DNA from: Geranomyces variabilis
Lineage: Eukaryota; Chytridiomycota; Chytridiomycetes; Spizellomycetales; Powellomycetaceae
DNA length: 64,000 bases
NCBI GenBank assembly: GCA_027603065.1
Contig: JADGJP010000058.1
Coordinates: forward strand, 34,122 to 98,121
Direction of reading: 5' to 3'
This document shows, piece by piece, positions 45,750-58,437 of this stretch. Below the pieces are notes generated by a model. That model did no database searches. It had not been told where the DNA came from and saw only the letters and a list, made by a program, of their open reading frames with translations. Within the stretch, counting starts at the first letter, position 1; each line of letters starts with the position of its first letter. The position numbers were made by a program, and so were the translations under genes.

Positions 45750-47275
45750 ATGACAACAGCCGACACCACCGAAGCGAAAGACCTCGCTGCGCCCGCGAGA
45801 GATATCGTCACAGATTCACACTTTCACTCCGATTCGGAGGACGACGAGGCTGGCCCGACTGAAGTGGGGAGAGACACGACAGGTGCGCAAGGCGGTTTGA
45901 CACTAGAGCGAGACAAAGAGTCAGCAGTACCTCATCTGGGAAGGTTTTTTGGCAGATGGATTTTTGGATGACATTCCAGACGACGTTGAGGTGGGGTTTC
46001 AAGTACTTAGTAGCGGGGTAGCAGTGGCAGAGCTAGCCTAATAGCGCCTCGTGTTGTGGTTGCCGCGCATAGGAGCTCGACCTCGTCCACGAGCGGCTGA
46101 CAACAATCGAGAACCTGGGCTTCGAGCGCTTCACAAACTTGCGGGTACGCACTGGGTTGCGCTAAAGCAGGATGGATCGAGGTTTCGGACTTTGACACGT
46201 AGAGTTTGCTCCTTTCAGCGCCTTAGCTTGCGCCAAAATCTGCTGTATAAACTCCATTCTTTGCCAAACAAGACGCTGACAGAGCTGGATTTCTACGACA
46301 ACCGATTGTCACGAATCGAAAACATCGACCACCTCACAAATCTCATGTAAAAGTGGAATGACGTCCCAATCCGCGCACGCAAGGCTGATGGACGATTTTT
46401 GTACCAGATCACTGGACCTTTCTTTCAACAAGATCCGGCATATTGAACGCGTCGAGGCACTGACGAATCTGACGGAGCTGTTTTTTGTGGCTAACAAGAT
46501 ATCCGCTATCGGCGGGCTGTCTCCGCTTGTCAACCTTACCAATTTAGAGCTTGGCGCAAACCGAATCCGGGTAAGGAAGGGTATAGAAATCTTGAGATGA
46601 ACATTTTCTTCTGACTCCCCGTACCTTAATCATCAGGCAATCGAGAACCTCGACGCCCTCGTAAACTTGGAACAATTGTGGCTTGGCAAGAATAAAATTA
46701 CAAAGCTGCAAGGCTTGGACAAGTTACGGAAACTAAGGCTGTTGAGTGTCCAGGTAAATATCTACCACGCTGGAATTCGGCTACAAAGTCTTGACTCATC
46801 GATGTTGTACTGTCAGAGCAACCGCTTGTCTAAGATCGAAGGGATTGCGCATCTTTCCAATCTTGAAGAGCTATATCTTTCACACAACGCGATTACCAAA
46901 ATTGAGGGTCTCGAACACAATGTGAACCTACAAACCTTGGACTTGAGCGCAAACCGCGTTGTCGTTTTGGAAGGATTGGAGACGCTTTCACGGTTGACTG
47001 AACTATGGGTGAAGATGACTGGCCGTACCACGAGCTTGATTTGATAATTCACCTTCTTACATTTTCTATGTTTTCACCGAATCATTTTGCAGATGAACGA
47101 CAATAAGCTTACGTCTTACGAGGATATTGAAGCGCAGCTCTCCACGAAGACGGACCTGGAAACTGTATACTTCGAGCGCAACCCTCTGCAGCTCGAGCAA
47201 GCCGCGACGTATAGGCTCAAGATTAAAACTCTTCTGCCGCGAATAATGCAAATTGATGCGGCTCTCGTCCGCTGA
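45750..47275 (+). CDS. SDS22: Protein phosphatase 1 regulator SDS22 (PPP1R7)
   Basis: Nuclear PP1-binding protein made almost entirely of 22-residue leucine-rich repeats. An acidic N-terminal tail (FHSDSEDDEAGP, then FLDDIPDDVE) precedes repeats such as LTTIENLGFERFTNLR, LTELDFYDNRLSRIENIDHL, LDLSFNKIRHIERVEAL, LEQLWLGKNKITKLQGL, LEELYLSHNAITKIEGLEH and LQTLDLSANRVVVLEGLE. It ends with the LRR cap (RNPLQLEQAATYRLKIKTLL). About eight exons, with borders falling near repeat boundaries. The SDS22-class repeat consensus (NxIxxIExLxxLxxL) is unmistakable. Confidence 0.96.
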
Positions 47276-47482
47276 TGATAGTACAGCGTCTTACGTTTAC
47301 AGTAGGGTTTGCATCCTAGGCGATGACAGCCCTTGAATGTGTAGTGTAGAAGGAACTCAATCCTTGGCACGTCTTGAGCCTTGCTCCAAAACTTGCATAA
47401 GGGGCGACAAAACAGTCTGGCCACACACCTCTCCAATTGTGTTGAATATATTAAAAGTCTCGCAGCCCATGCCAACTCTGGG

Positions 47483-50400
47483 CTATACAGAAGGTGCGCT
47501 CGCCGCTGCGGTGATCGTAACTGTGACAGTAATAGTGGCGGGTTCCAGCGGCGGCGGCGGTTGCGGGGTTGTGCACACGGGACACGGCGGACAAAACAGC
47601 TGCGGGCACGTCACAGCGGGAACGAGAGGCTCCTGCGGTGGAGGCACGGGCACAAATTCCTGCCCAGCACCGGGTGATAAAGGCGCAGGCGATGGCGACA
47701 AAGGCGCGACCACCGTTGCGAGAGGTCTCGCAGCGGGGTACACCCACGGATCAATAAAAAACAGCTGGAGGGCAAATCCAACACAGAACGCCAGGAAGCC
47801 ACACACAAGGAGCAGCGACACTGGAAACGTGCCTTCCTTTCCGGGTGTGCGGAACCGCGTCCAAAACCCGCCGCGACTGGTAGCTTGCGTCATCAGCGGC
47901 GTTGCGATGGCGGCCCGGCGTAGCGGGACGTCGTTAGCGCGAAGGAGCGGTGGGGTGTCCATCTCCTGGTGCGACGGCGGTGTTCCGCTGGCGGCAGCTT
48001 GCGGCGGTTTTGGTGTGGAGAGGCGCCCACTGATAAAGCTGTCGCTTGCCAGAAGGGCGGCCGCAGAATTCGTACGCCGCTGTCGGAGGCTATCGAACAG
48101 GGACTGCTGTGGTGGGTTCTGCGACAAACTTGTCCCACCTGTCTGTTTTGTACCAGCCACCGGCAGGCTTGATATTCTTTGTGCGTGCTGCGGATGCAAT
48201 TGAAAAAGAAATTTCACGATAAGCGAAGGGTTCACTTGATAGCTAGAGACACATACGAACCTTTGGCTCAATTCCATCGACACCTGCAACACCCGCGCCG
48301 CCCGGTCGCCTACGTCCAAGCAGTCCGATATTCCCAAAAAATCCGTTCTGCGCGGTGAGTGTGGCCGTTGTCGCCTGCGTAGCTGGCGGTGTAGTCACCG
48401 TAGCCAGCGACGCCGCTTCCATCCCGACCGCTGCCAACCCGGTGCTTAACCGCGAAGTCGAGCCAATCGACAGCCGGCTCGCGCGCTTTCGAATTCGCTG
48501 CCGCTGTAACGCGCGGTGTTGCGCAGCCTGATGCCTCGTGACTGCGACGGGAGCTCCCTTAACCGACACGCGTCCGCTAACGGCAAAACCGCCGTCGCCG
48601 GACGGACTTGATGCGCCTTTTATAGGAGCAATATGTATACAGACACACAAGTCGCCGAAATCATCACCGGCAACGTCGCCATCGTCCGGCGCGTCTAGTG
48701 CGCTTTTAGGAAGTAGCAAGCTGACGGTGTGTTTTGTCACACCGCTCTTCAATTTGCCTCGCGGCTGGCTTGATGGCGATACAGGTGCATTCGATTGTTT
48801 GCGAGCCGAGCCAGTGACGAAGGCGGCATCCCCGCTGCCTCCACCGCCCATGCCGGGTGCCGAGCCCGTGTCCTGCGCGGTCGGAAAATGCGTTGAAGAG
48901 TGAGTCGGCGGTGGAGGAACCTCCACCACTTCGACCCTCAAATTCGGCCCGCCAATCTGTGCGTCGCTTTGCAGTACGCGTTTGCTATCCCAAAATATAT
49001 CGTAACCACCCGTAAACCGCGATAGGTCAACAACGACATGCAAAAGCAGCAGTCCATCGTCGGCTTCCTCGTCCGAAAGTGCTTCGGCCTCGGTTTCCGC
49101 ATCTACCGGTCCGCGCGCCTGCATCCACGGCGTCGACGATTTGCGAACTATGAGCTCGTGCGCAGGGACCAGGACTTCGCCTCGAAATGTATTTTTGCTG
49201 TGTTCGAATTCTTGCCGCGACACGCGGACAGCGCGAGGCAATGTTGCTGCTAATCCAAATTCCAAGCTATCGCCCGCATCCGCGGCAGATAGCCCTGGCC
49301 ATACGATATATGGCGGGACGCCATGCTCTTTCAGGTAAGCCTCCACCCGCGCAGGGTGTTTCGGCGCACTGCCCAACAGTAGCCCATACATTGCAGTGGG
49401 AACCGATCCGCTCAAGTCCGCTTGAAAGTAAAATGTGGCTTTTGTGCTTGGTATCGGGTGCTGGGTCGTGTACGGGTCGATCGGGTCGAGAATCCACCCC
49501 GACAACATGAGCTGTGCGCGAACGCTGGCTGCAGCCTCATGAGCGATGCTTGATAATGCCGACTCGGAAAGTAAACTGTCCGACACGCTCGAAGAGGCCG
49601 AGATGATGGTCTGCGGGCCAGCGCCAGCGGTTCGGTACCGACTGAGCAGGTCGTCCTTGTTGACAACGAGAAAGTCGCGCCGTGTCATTGGGAAAAATAT
49701 GGGCATTGCGATATACGAAACGTCCACCCCTTCACCGCCATATTCCAGCCGGCGACCACTTTCAAGCAAGTCGTCCCAGATCTGCCTGCAGCCAAAGCTT
49801 TTGATAACAGCGAAAACCTCGGCCGCAGAAAACCCCTCGATCACTTTGACGCCCTTCATAATCGGAAACTGATTGCCGGTGGTCGCTGGTGAAAGATTCT
49901 TTTTAAAGATGCTTAGACCAGACCGCAGCGCCGTGACCTGCGTCCAGTCATCCTCTTTTCCGTCAACCTTGAGCAGCTTTGAAAGCGAGAAATCCGCCGC
50001 ATGGCGCAGCTCGCGCGTTCGTTCGCAATCGGACCCTTGACGCGCAAAACGCGCGTGATGTCCGGTGTGCGTTTGACCGCCCAGCGGCAGCGAGTGAGCC
50101 TGCAAGCCGCTCGCCGGTTTCCGCGTCACGGCTGATGACGAAAGGCGAGCGGCCGGCGATTCCCACCCTTCGCTCTGAATGGTGTGCTCAGGAGAGCCGG
50201 ACGGAGATTGTGCACGAGGAGACGGGATGCTTATCGGCAGTGACGCCGCCGAATGGCTCTGGGCGAGCAAAGCCCCGCCGTCACTTGTTAGTTTTTGGGC
50301 AGTTTCTTCCTCCACGGAAGTAACTGCAAGCGGACCGTCAGGCACTTCGCACGACTCCTCGTTGACAATAAGACCACGACCTTTCGCGCCTTTGGCGATC

Positions 50401-52882
50401 CTGAGCTCAATGTCGGACCCGTCGGCCACCAGCCCGACGACCAATGCGCTGTCCCCATACGCATCATCCCTGCCCAACGCAACGACTTGCGACGCATCAA
50501 TCCTGACATCGCCGCTGCACCACTTTTCCAAATCAATTCGAATGAGCAACATTTCGTGCTGCTCGCCAGGCGACCCCGCGAGGAACTCCTCGCGCGGCAT
50601 CGCCGCCAGCTGGTACGTCCCAGACCCGTGAGCATACTCGGCCTTCGTAACCTTATATCCCTCGGGACATGCCACCAAGTATGGCGGAGCTCCATACCGC
50701 ATTAGATGAGAATGCACGGCGTCAACCGCCAGCGGGATTTGGGTCGACACAGCGCTGATGATTGAGGATGGTATCCACCCTTTTGGGTTAAACTGAATCA
50801 CATGCGTGACGCGCACCTCGCTTGTCGCTGGATCATGCTCGATGTCCCAGCCCGCGACATCCACATGGGCGCGAACAACGCCTTGCTTGACCGGCGGTAG
50901 CGCAGGATCGACCGCATCAATAGAAGAGACAAGCGCTTGGATCCGGTCTTTATTAGAAGTTATAAGCGTATTAACGACTGTGGCGTCTCTGGCGCTGCAA
51001 GTGGGATGCAGAAAAAAGGGGCAACATCAGCAGCTTGAACCTTTAGCAGCAGCCAACGCAAGCAAGGAGGTGTGTTACCTTGTGGGCCACACGGCCTTGT
51101 TCATTGCGTGTACAATGAAAGTTGTTGGCGACAAATGTTCGAGCAGTGTATCATAATCAAATGTCTGCGAGTCCCCTGCAATGCGCACCACGTTAGACTG
51201 TCAGCAAATGAACGAATTAAAGACGTTAGAGATTCGGCCCTTACAAATTCTGCGCGCCCCAGCAGTTTGAAGCACAGCAACCGTGTCCCACATGAGCGCC
51301 CGCGCGTCCAAAGCCGTATTAACCGGGTACACCGCGACGCCTTTGAGCGCGCCAATGGGGTGATCCAGCACTTCTTTGTGAAAAACCGCTACGTTTTTCT
51401 TTTGGGTCGAGACATGCCGAAACGACGCGGCATCCGCCAGCATGAGGTTAAAGAAATTAAAAGCTGTCGACGCGTCTTTAAGAAACCGGTGAGGGTGGAG
51501 CGGTAAGTAGATGCCGGGCGTTGCGCACCCTAGCATTTTGACGGCAGCACGCGTGCCGCAATTTGGGCCACTGGCTTCGCTGGAAATGCGGACCTCTGGT
51601 ATGTCGGCTTTCTGGATCGGTTGATCAGTGAGATGCACATTTGTCTCGTTAACCCAGATGCCGGCATGATCGCAAGGTCGCAAGCTCATTTCAAATTTGC
51701 CCGGCTGACGGCTGAGTTCAAAGAGGCATGACACGCGGAGTCCGTGCTCCAGATCTTCCACGGCCTCTATCAAGCTGCCAAGAGACTGATGGCTTTCCCC
51801 ATTCTCTCGAAGAGTGACTTTCAGCCCTCCTTTCGCGTTCAGCCACCTGACTCGATCCACGCGCACCTCGACCATGGCGATGGGGCTGGAGCTGCTATTT
51901 GAAAAAACCGATGTTGTGGATTGACCCAACTGATCGAAATCGCCCATATCTGGCTCCTGCTCCGGACCTTCCACTTCCCACCGCAGATCGTATGTCGCAG
52001 AAGCTTGTGAGTACTCTTCGGCGCGAATGGCAATCGTTTGCGCAAAGTTTAGCAAATATGGTGAAAATCCGCGATTCCGCAAATGGGCGGCCGCGCCGAG
52101 GATAGCGCGCGGCATTTTTTGGAGCGCCATCCACTCGGCGCCATCCCTGTGTTCCAGGTTTAACAAAACTGTCACGCGGAGGCCATTAAAGTCGGCAGCG
52201 CGCTCAACGACGGTCGCGAGGAGGCTGAGCGTGGACCTCGCAGCTCTTGATTCTGGAATTAGCGGCGCTGCGCTTGCGACATCCGGAACTGACGTCGAAA
52301 GGGAGACAAAAGTCGTTGATGTTGCCACAGTCTGGTTGATGACCAGAAATTGGAATCGCCTGTCCAACGTCTGTGATGAGTTTCATCTCAACTTCACGAC
52401 ACCGGCTCAACTGTCACATGGTCTCATACAAGCTCACCCTGCAGAGCCCGTGCTTGTAGTTGTGAGTTGCTGTAGCGATGTCCGTGCGTCTAGGCGCTCT
52501 TTTACTTCGACTTGTTCAAAGACTACGCCGGCATAACGCCTTAACAATAAGTTACCAAATGCTCCCAAAGAGCTGAGGAGACGGCGCACGCGTATTCTCC
52601 ACAGCCCTGCTTACTGTGTTCAAGCGATGGCTCGCCAAGCACTGCGCCAAAGTTCCGGGGCTTTAGCGCCACTCCGGGCGCTGGTCCGTCAGGGACGGTT
52701 GCAACGACCTTGTAGCAGTTGAAAGAGGCCGCACGTCGATAGATCTTAACGCCCTTCGTATCATTTGCGGCGGGCAGACCTACAGGCGCCGACAGTTCCC
52801 AGTCGGTTGCCGAGCTCAGAGTGCGATAGAGGTCATGGGCACGCAAAAGGAGGTCTGGGTGGGCGTTTGATAGTCCGGCCAT
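47483..52882 (-). CDS. Triple START-domain lipid-binding protein with C-terminal membrane anchor
   Basis: The multi-exon gene reads leftward from MAGLSNAHPDLLLRAHDLYR (52882). Three START-like modules follow one another. The first has DWELSAPVGL, GVKIYRRAASFNCYKVVATV, VEVKERLDARTS, RFQFLVINQTVATST and ends RGFSPYL. The second has GALKGVAVYPVNTALDARAL, FDYDTLLEHLS, GWDIEHDP and ends YGAPPYLV. The third has MKGVKVIEGFSAAEVFAVIK, CRQIWDDLLESGRRLEY, MPIFFPMTRRDFLVVN and ends HGVPPYIV. The shared xGxxPY end marks each module. After a Ser/Pro-rich spacer the C-terminus carries one transmembrane helix (SLLLVCGFLAFCVGFALQLF) and a luminal Pro/Thr tail. Probably a sterol or phospholipid transfer protein at a contact site; ligand unknown. 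Confidence 0.8.
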
Positions 52883-53192
52883 ATACGGCGGTTTGAAGAA
52901 GCTGGGGAGATACGCGTGCAAGTGTGATGCCTATTCCAGCACAACAGTCGCACGTTTGAATGCTCTTGAGAATACTGGAAAATAAAATTGAATCCAAGTA
53001 ATATAAAGGTGGCCGCCTCGCTTCAGATATACGAAAGGAGGGAGAACGCTCGCCAGAATGTTGAGCAGCAACGGAACTCCTTGAGTTCTGGGTCGTGCTG
53101 GACAGCCACCGTGACAATGCCTTGCGCGACATACCCTTACAGTCCTCCCACTCGCCTTCCTGCCAAGTTCCTGCTTGCGGGTGCCTTCCAAG
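52883..53192. promoter_or_regulatory. Divergent promoter region, START protein / K+ channel
   Basis: 310 bp between divergent start codons. No obvious TATA box. Two membrane-associated proteins would share it; co-regulation is inferred. Confidence 0.5.
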
Positions 53193-56100
53193 ATGAGGAG
53201 CAGCACCCTGCCACTTCCCCATGATACCTTAGAGGAGCTTGGACCTTTGCAGCGAGAGCGACGACGACCAGCGGCGTCAGCGACATTTCCAGACTCAGCA
53301 GACCACGTCCTCAATATCGTCCTCGACGCTGGCGACAGCAACCCCTCGCACTCACAGACTTCCGCAGACACAAATAACGATGAAGGGAGCTCGCTCTGTC
53401 ATCAACATCACCGCAATCCCAAGACCCTTTTTCCCGGTGTCGTGTACAGAGACACTCTTGCTGAGAATGCCGCTGGCAAACCTTTCCCGCGTCCCGTCCG
53501 CCGTGCCATCACAGCACCGCGCTCAGACCAGAACGCCGTCGAAATGAGCCGGAGCGGCAATCGGATGCCACTCGAGTATACGGACACAATGTCGTCGGCC
53601 GATTTCCTGAACAGCCGAACGCGGTTGAACCGAGACTGGGGCCAGGACAGCCTCCTTTTGAGCCAGCTCGACCCCGAGGCACCAGAAGTGCTCGCGGTGC
53701 AGCGGTCCAAACTGATCAAGCTCAAAGATCGCTTGCTGGGAAAGGAGTCCACGAATTACACCGATATTCGCGAGAAATACCGACTCAACCGGGAGCAAAG
53801 CCGCAAGCCGCCGTCCGCCCACGCTCATCAGTTCATTTTAAGCTTCTTGTTCTCTGTATTCATTGCGCGCGAATACAGGGGCAAGCTCCGATTTGCTCTG
53901 AAGCACCGATTCATGATTTTTCTGACGGTGGACTTGATTGTCGACATTTGTTTTTGCATCTTGTATCTCGTCGAATTGCAAGCAAACATTGGTCACCGCG
54001 ACGTGGTTGCGGATCTCTCGCCAGACTGGCTTTACGTGCCGCGCTCACCAGTCATTTTTCGGATAGCGGAAGTTTTCAGCTATTATGTAAGAAATACGAA
54101 CTTCTAATCAAAGAAACATCAAGCGCTGATTATGGTTCTACGCCAGACGCTTTGGTCGCTGCTATTCAAAGTTGCTATCGCTGATTCCAAACGGGAAGCA
54201 TTGTTTAATTACCGCACCGCACTAGATCTCGTGATCTGCGTTCCCCTTGCTTTCATTTTACCATCGATTCACAACGGGCAACGGATTTTTGTACCGTATT
54301 ATTTTCGGGCCGCTGTTCTAGTGTCTCGAATCCGCAATGTTCTGCACCTTCGAGCGAACTTGTCGGTCTCTCGGATTGACCTGCATATGGAGCGTTTGCT
54401 GATCCTCGTTGTAAGCATCGTCGCTCTCCTGTATGTCGCCGCTTGTTCGTTCTCGTTTTCGGAAAATCGATTTTCGGACCCAGGAGACCATGTCACGTAA
54501 GTACGACAAACTCTGAAGCTCAAAGCAGCCAAATGCCAACCTTTCGTTTTTCGCAAGCCTACCAGACGCCTTCTACTTCATTGTGATAACCGCAAGCACA
54601 GTCGGATACGGCGATGTTTCGCCTAAAAGCATTCAAGGACAATTTGTTGTGGTGTGTTTTGTGATTATCGCCATCGCCGTTCTCCCGTCCTTGATTGGCG
54701 AGGTCGTCGAGACGGTTCAACTGCGCTCAGCTGGCGGGGGAACCTTTACGCGAGGGAGAAACCCCTTTGTGGTTATTGCTGGGTCCATGACTCCGCACAT
54801 CATATCTGACACTATGACGACCTTTTTCCATCGCGATCGGGCGCAACAAGTGAATGTCGTATTTTTGGGCCGCACTCCTCCGACACCCGCTGTAAAAAGT
54901 ATGTTGCGCCAGTCAGCCTATCTGCGTGCCGCATATTTGCAAGGCAGCGCACTCGATGCGGTCGATCTCCAGCGAGTGCATCTCAAGCATGCTGCTGCGG
55001 CGTTTATTGTCGCGGATCGTAGCGCAAAGGATATGACGCTCGAGGATGATCAGAACACGCTTCGCGCTTGGGCTTTCGACAGTTTCGCGCCGCTCACCCC
55101 GCTTTACGCGTACCACCTGCTGCCAGAGTCCGAGGCATTCCTAGAAGCCACCTGCAACGAGACTGTCTGCGTGGCGGACCTTCAGCAAACCCTTCTCGGC
55201 TACAACTGCCTATACAAGGGAGTGGGGACTCTCTTGCTCAACCTGCTTGTGCAAACAAGCCCGCTGGAGTCGTACGAAGAGCCGTGGATGGCGCAGTACG
55301 GCGATGGCGCTGCCAACGAGATTTACAGAACCAAGGTCCCACCGGTGCTTGCGGGCAAATCGTTTCAGGAGGTCTCGTTCTATTTGTATCGAGAGTATCA
55401 AGTGATATGCTTTGCAGTGCGCGTTTTCTTGAAAGGGAGGGACGCCCGAGAGGGCCACCTCATGCTGAATCCAGCCGGCTCGTACACGATCGGAGCGTCC
55501 GACGAGCTGTTCCACATTGCGCCGGGAGAGAGTGACGTGCAAGCAATTGAAACGCTGACCGCGGATCAATTCGCCGAAAGCTTGCGCAACAGCCCGGACG
55601 TAGGGTTCAGCCTCGGAAGCGGGGCCATGCGTCGCCCGCAGTTCAGCGCAAGTACGACGGATGACCTCGGCCACGCCTTCCCCACCGCAGGCTGTAACGA
55701 GTTTATTGTCGGAACGCCAAAATCGCAGATTGCCGACTTTAAGGTCGCGTTGTGCCGCTTGCTCAAAGAACCCCTGATGCATACTTCGGACATGATGCTT
55801 ACGGACGCTTCAACTATGACAAATCACATCCTGATCATCTCGGGAAACTTGAACGTGTTTCGTCTTATTTGCACTTTACGGTCGGCGCATTTGACTCAAA
55901 AGGAATTCAGGTCCTGTCTTTTGCTCTGCCCGCGGGATCCGACGGAGGAGGAATTTACAGCTTTGGCTCAGTTTCCCTCCGTTTTCATTTTGGTTGGCGA
56001 TGCGCGAAACAAAAATACTCTCCTCCGAGCTGGAGTAGTTGGCGCCGCCCGTGTGCTCATTGTCAATTTGCATCGCACCGTCGACGAAGAGGACCGACAG

Positions 56101-56865
56101 CCCGATCAAGACGAAACGTTTGCCGACAGTTCTGCAATCATGGTCTCGCAAATGATCTATCAAATGTTTAGGCCCGGGCAAAAAAAGCTTGTGGTTGTCG
56201 AGCTGCTCACCCGCATCCACATCAAGTTTCTGCGGCCGACAGCAAAGCGCATTCCGAAGAGGCGAAATCGTCGCCGGCAGGCAACTCCGGCCGCTGAATC
56301 GACAGAGAACCCTGATGCTGGTGTTGACCACTGTAAGTTCTGTGGTATCGTGGAATGCACTTCCGGTCTTTCTGTTGAACCGATTATCTTCTCGCTTAGA
56401 CTTGTATGCCCCTGTTTATGCCGGTGGACGCGTTTTGGCCGCGTCTATGCTTGATGTAAGTGAGGCTTCTCGCCCGGTTTGTTTTTAAAGAGTACTAAGA
56501 AAAAGGTTCTGTCCTTTCAGGCCGTTCTTTTCGAAACGTTTTTCAACTCTGCCGTCCTTGAAATATTCAAGTTAATGTGTGGACTGCGGCTGCCTCGCGA
56601 CGTGGAAATGGATGCGCTACTGGGCGTCGACCCCAGCTTTCTGTGCCATGTGCATGTGCCCGCAGACTACGTTGGCAGGACGTTTGTGCAGTTATATGCC
56701 GAGTTTGCCTTAAACCAAGGGATATTGCCATTGGGTCTCCTGCGCGCGCCCGACGAAACGCTGGGAAACAAGCTGGCCTTCGTTTTCACAAATCCTCTGC
56801 CCTCGCTGGTGCTGAAAGCAACGGACATTGTGTACGTTCTTACTCCGGTCACGAACGTTGATTGA
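53193..56865 (+). CDS. Slo/BK-type potassium channel with two RCK domains
   Basis: Five exons (53193-54086, 54147-54496, 54558-56332, 56400-56455, 56521-56865) give 1139 aa in frame. A long hydrophilic N-terminus precedes S1 (FMIFLTVDLIVDICFCILYL), S2, S3 (NYRTALDLVICVPLAFIL), an arginine-bearing S4 (YYFRAAVLVSRIRNVLHLR), S5 and the pore helix with filter TVGYGD, then S6 (VVVCFVIIAIAVLPSLIGEV). RCK1 begins NPFVVIAGSMTPHIISDTM; RCK2 begins NHILIISGNLNVFRLICTLR. The tail VYAGGRVLAASMLDAVLFET matches the Slo region after the calcium bowl. The acidic bowl itself is missing; a basic stretch (KRIPKRRNRRRQ) and ESTENPDAGVDH occupy its place, so calcium gating is uncertain. Family assignment is strong. 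Confidence 0.93.
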
Positions 56866-56957
56866 ATAAGACCTCGGGACCCACTCGCTAGACATTTTTG
56901 GCACTTGTAGATATTTTGTAGAGTTAACAAAAGCAAAAACTGCGTACATCTTTGAAT

Positions 56958-57684
56958 CTACTTCCCAAGTGCCTTGGCGAGATCCTGTGGAAGAACAAGA
57001 GTGACAAAATCTGTCCGTCAGACACAACAGCACGGTCCAAAAGTCCTGTGGTCAGATCATAACGTACAGCGAGCGCCTCCTTTTTCTTCAGCCTCGAATC
57101 CTCGACAACGCTAGTGGTGTTGTCACCGGCGCTGGAGAAGTCGCTCTCCCATTGCACGAGTGTCGAATTATCATGGGTAACCTTGAAGAGCCGGACAGTG
57201 TGGATGGCAGCCGAGGTTGCCACCGCGGGCGTCGATTCAATCAGCTCGTAGGTTACCGAGAACGCAAGGTCTATACGGCGTAAAGTCAGACTAAGCGAGA
57301 GAGTTCATTGAAAATGTATTCTAGGAGCTTACCTGACAGTTCAACAATCTGGTAGCGCTGAACCGCTCCGTCCTTGAACGTAATCTTCCTGGTTGAGCCA
57401 ACTGTCAGAAAGCGAGGCGCAAAAAACGTTTAGCGTTCGGCGTCAGCATCTCCTCAGACTAGTGCCCATATATTTGGTCATGCTTTTTGCCCATTGCGGC
57501 CAGCCAGTGCCCCAGCAGCGGCCAGATCAGGTCCCTCACCTTCACCAGCGGCGCCATTTTCGACGGTGGCCGAAGCAACGGCCGACGTCCAGAACGCAAA
57601 GTCGGCCTTGCGCACAAGTGCCCAGACTTTGGAGACCGGAGCAGCAAAAACACGAGACTCGAGGACACGGGTGGCAGAGTTCAT
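56958..57684 (-). CDS. SRPBCC (START/Bet v1 superfamily) protein
   Basis: Four exons (57540-57684, 57333-57401, 57029-57270, 56958-56984) give 160 aa in frame. It opens MNSATRVLESRVFAAPVSKVW then ALVRKADFAFWTSAVAS, the first strand and helices of the fold, then VGSTRKITFKDGAVQRYQIV, ELSDLAFSVTYELIES, IHTVRLFKVTHDNSTLVQWE and a final helix ending DLAKALGK. The pattern, with a G-S/VR-xxF strand followed by Y-x-I-V-E-L, fits polyketide-cyclase/dehydrase-like lipid-pocket proteins. Ligand unknown. The last intron (44 nt) is short; without it the protein would read on to 56924. Neighbouring the multi-START gene on the same strand may be coincidence. Confidence 0.85.
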
Positions 57685-58364
57685 TGTAAGCGTGATGTTG
57701 CTGGCGCTGGTGGGGTTTTTGTGTGTGTGTGCGATTGCAACGATGAGATGGCCGACAAGCGCCAAGTGAAGCGTCACGGCGTCGACGCGGTAATGGGTCA
57801 CGTGACTGCCGCCTCCTCTCTTTCGGTGCTAGATATCTGACAAGCTGTCGGATTTTAACTCTCCCTTTTCCGCAAAGTTGCAGGCTACGCTGTTGAATGA
57901 GAGGTAAGAAGGTTCTGTCGGACGTTGCGGGATTGCTACCACACAAGATTCTGAAGTCGAATTATTAGAGCTGCAGCTTCGATAGGCTAGCCTCTGGCTC
58001 CTGTATTCAAGTGTATCGAGGGCCCATTATACGGTCGCTCGCTAGGGTTTGCATTTCCTACTGCAGGCTATGCCTTTGCCGCTGGAGCTTGCGTTCGCGG
58101 CCGTCCCAATATCAAGTTCGGTGAGGCCGATGGTGAGATTGAGCTTCACTCCCCTCAAGGATCGTCTCGGTGCTTTGTTAACAGCTTGCGGACATGGTTT
58201 ACTGTTGTCGGGTGCAAGTTAGAAGAGCGTTGGGGCTGGTGCGGAGCATTATCTCGCTTGCTCTGATGCCCACGACCTTCATATATGCTCCACTCTAAAA
58301 TTTAAAGCAGTCGCAGAAAAAAGAAAAAAAAATAACAAAAGGGTCCTTCCCCCTACTCACTTAT

Positions 58365-58437
58365 AGGCACGGCCAGGTTTGAACTGGTGACCTCTCGATC
58401 ACCAGCCCACGAACGTGACCACTGCGCCAAGTGGCGA
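58365..58437 (-). pseudogene. tRNA-like element, possible Thr(GGT)-derived pseudogene
   Basis: On the minus strand an A-box-like TGGCGCAGTGG and a B-box-like AGTTCAAACCT are about 35 bp apart, with a T-arm of four pairs (CCAG/CTGG) around TTCAAAC. A loop CTGGTGA would give anticodon GGT, but the anticodon stem is mostly unpaired and the acceptor strands do not match. A 7-bp hairpin CTGGTGA/TCACCAG (58384-58405) competes with the cloverleaf. Read as a decayed tRNA or tRNA-derived short element. Confidence 0.4.

Noticed and set aside
58384-58405. Hairpin as a Pol II or bacterial-type terminator
   Set aside because: There is no adjacent gene end or U-run. It is better explained as part of the tRNA-like element.
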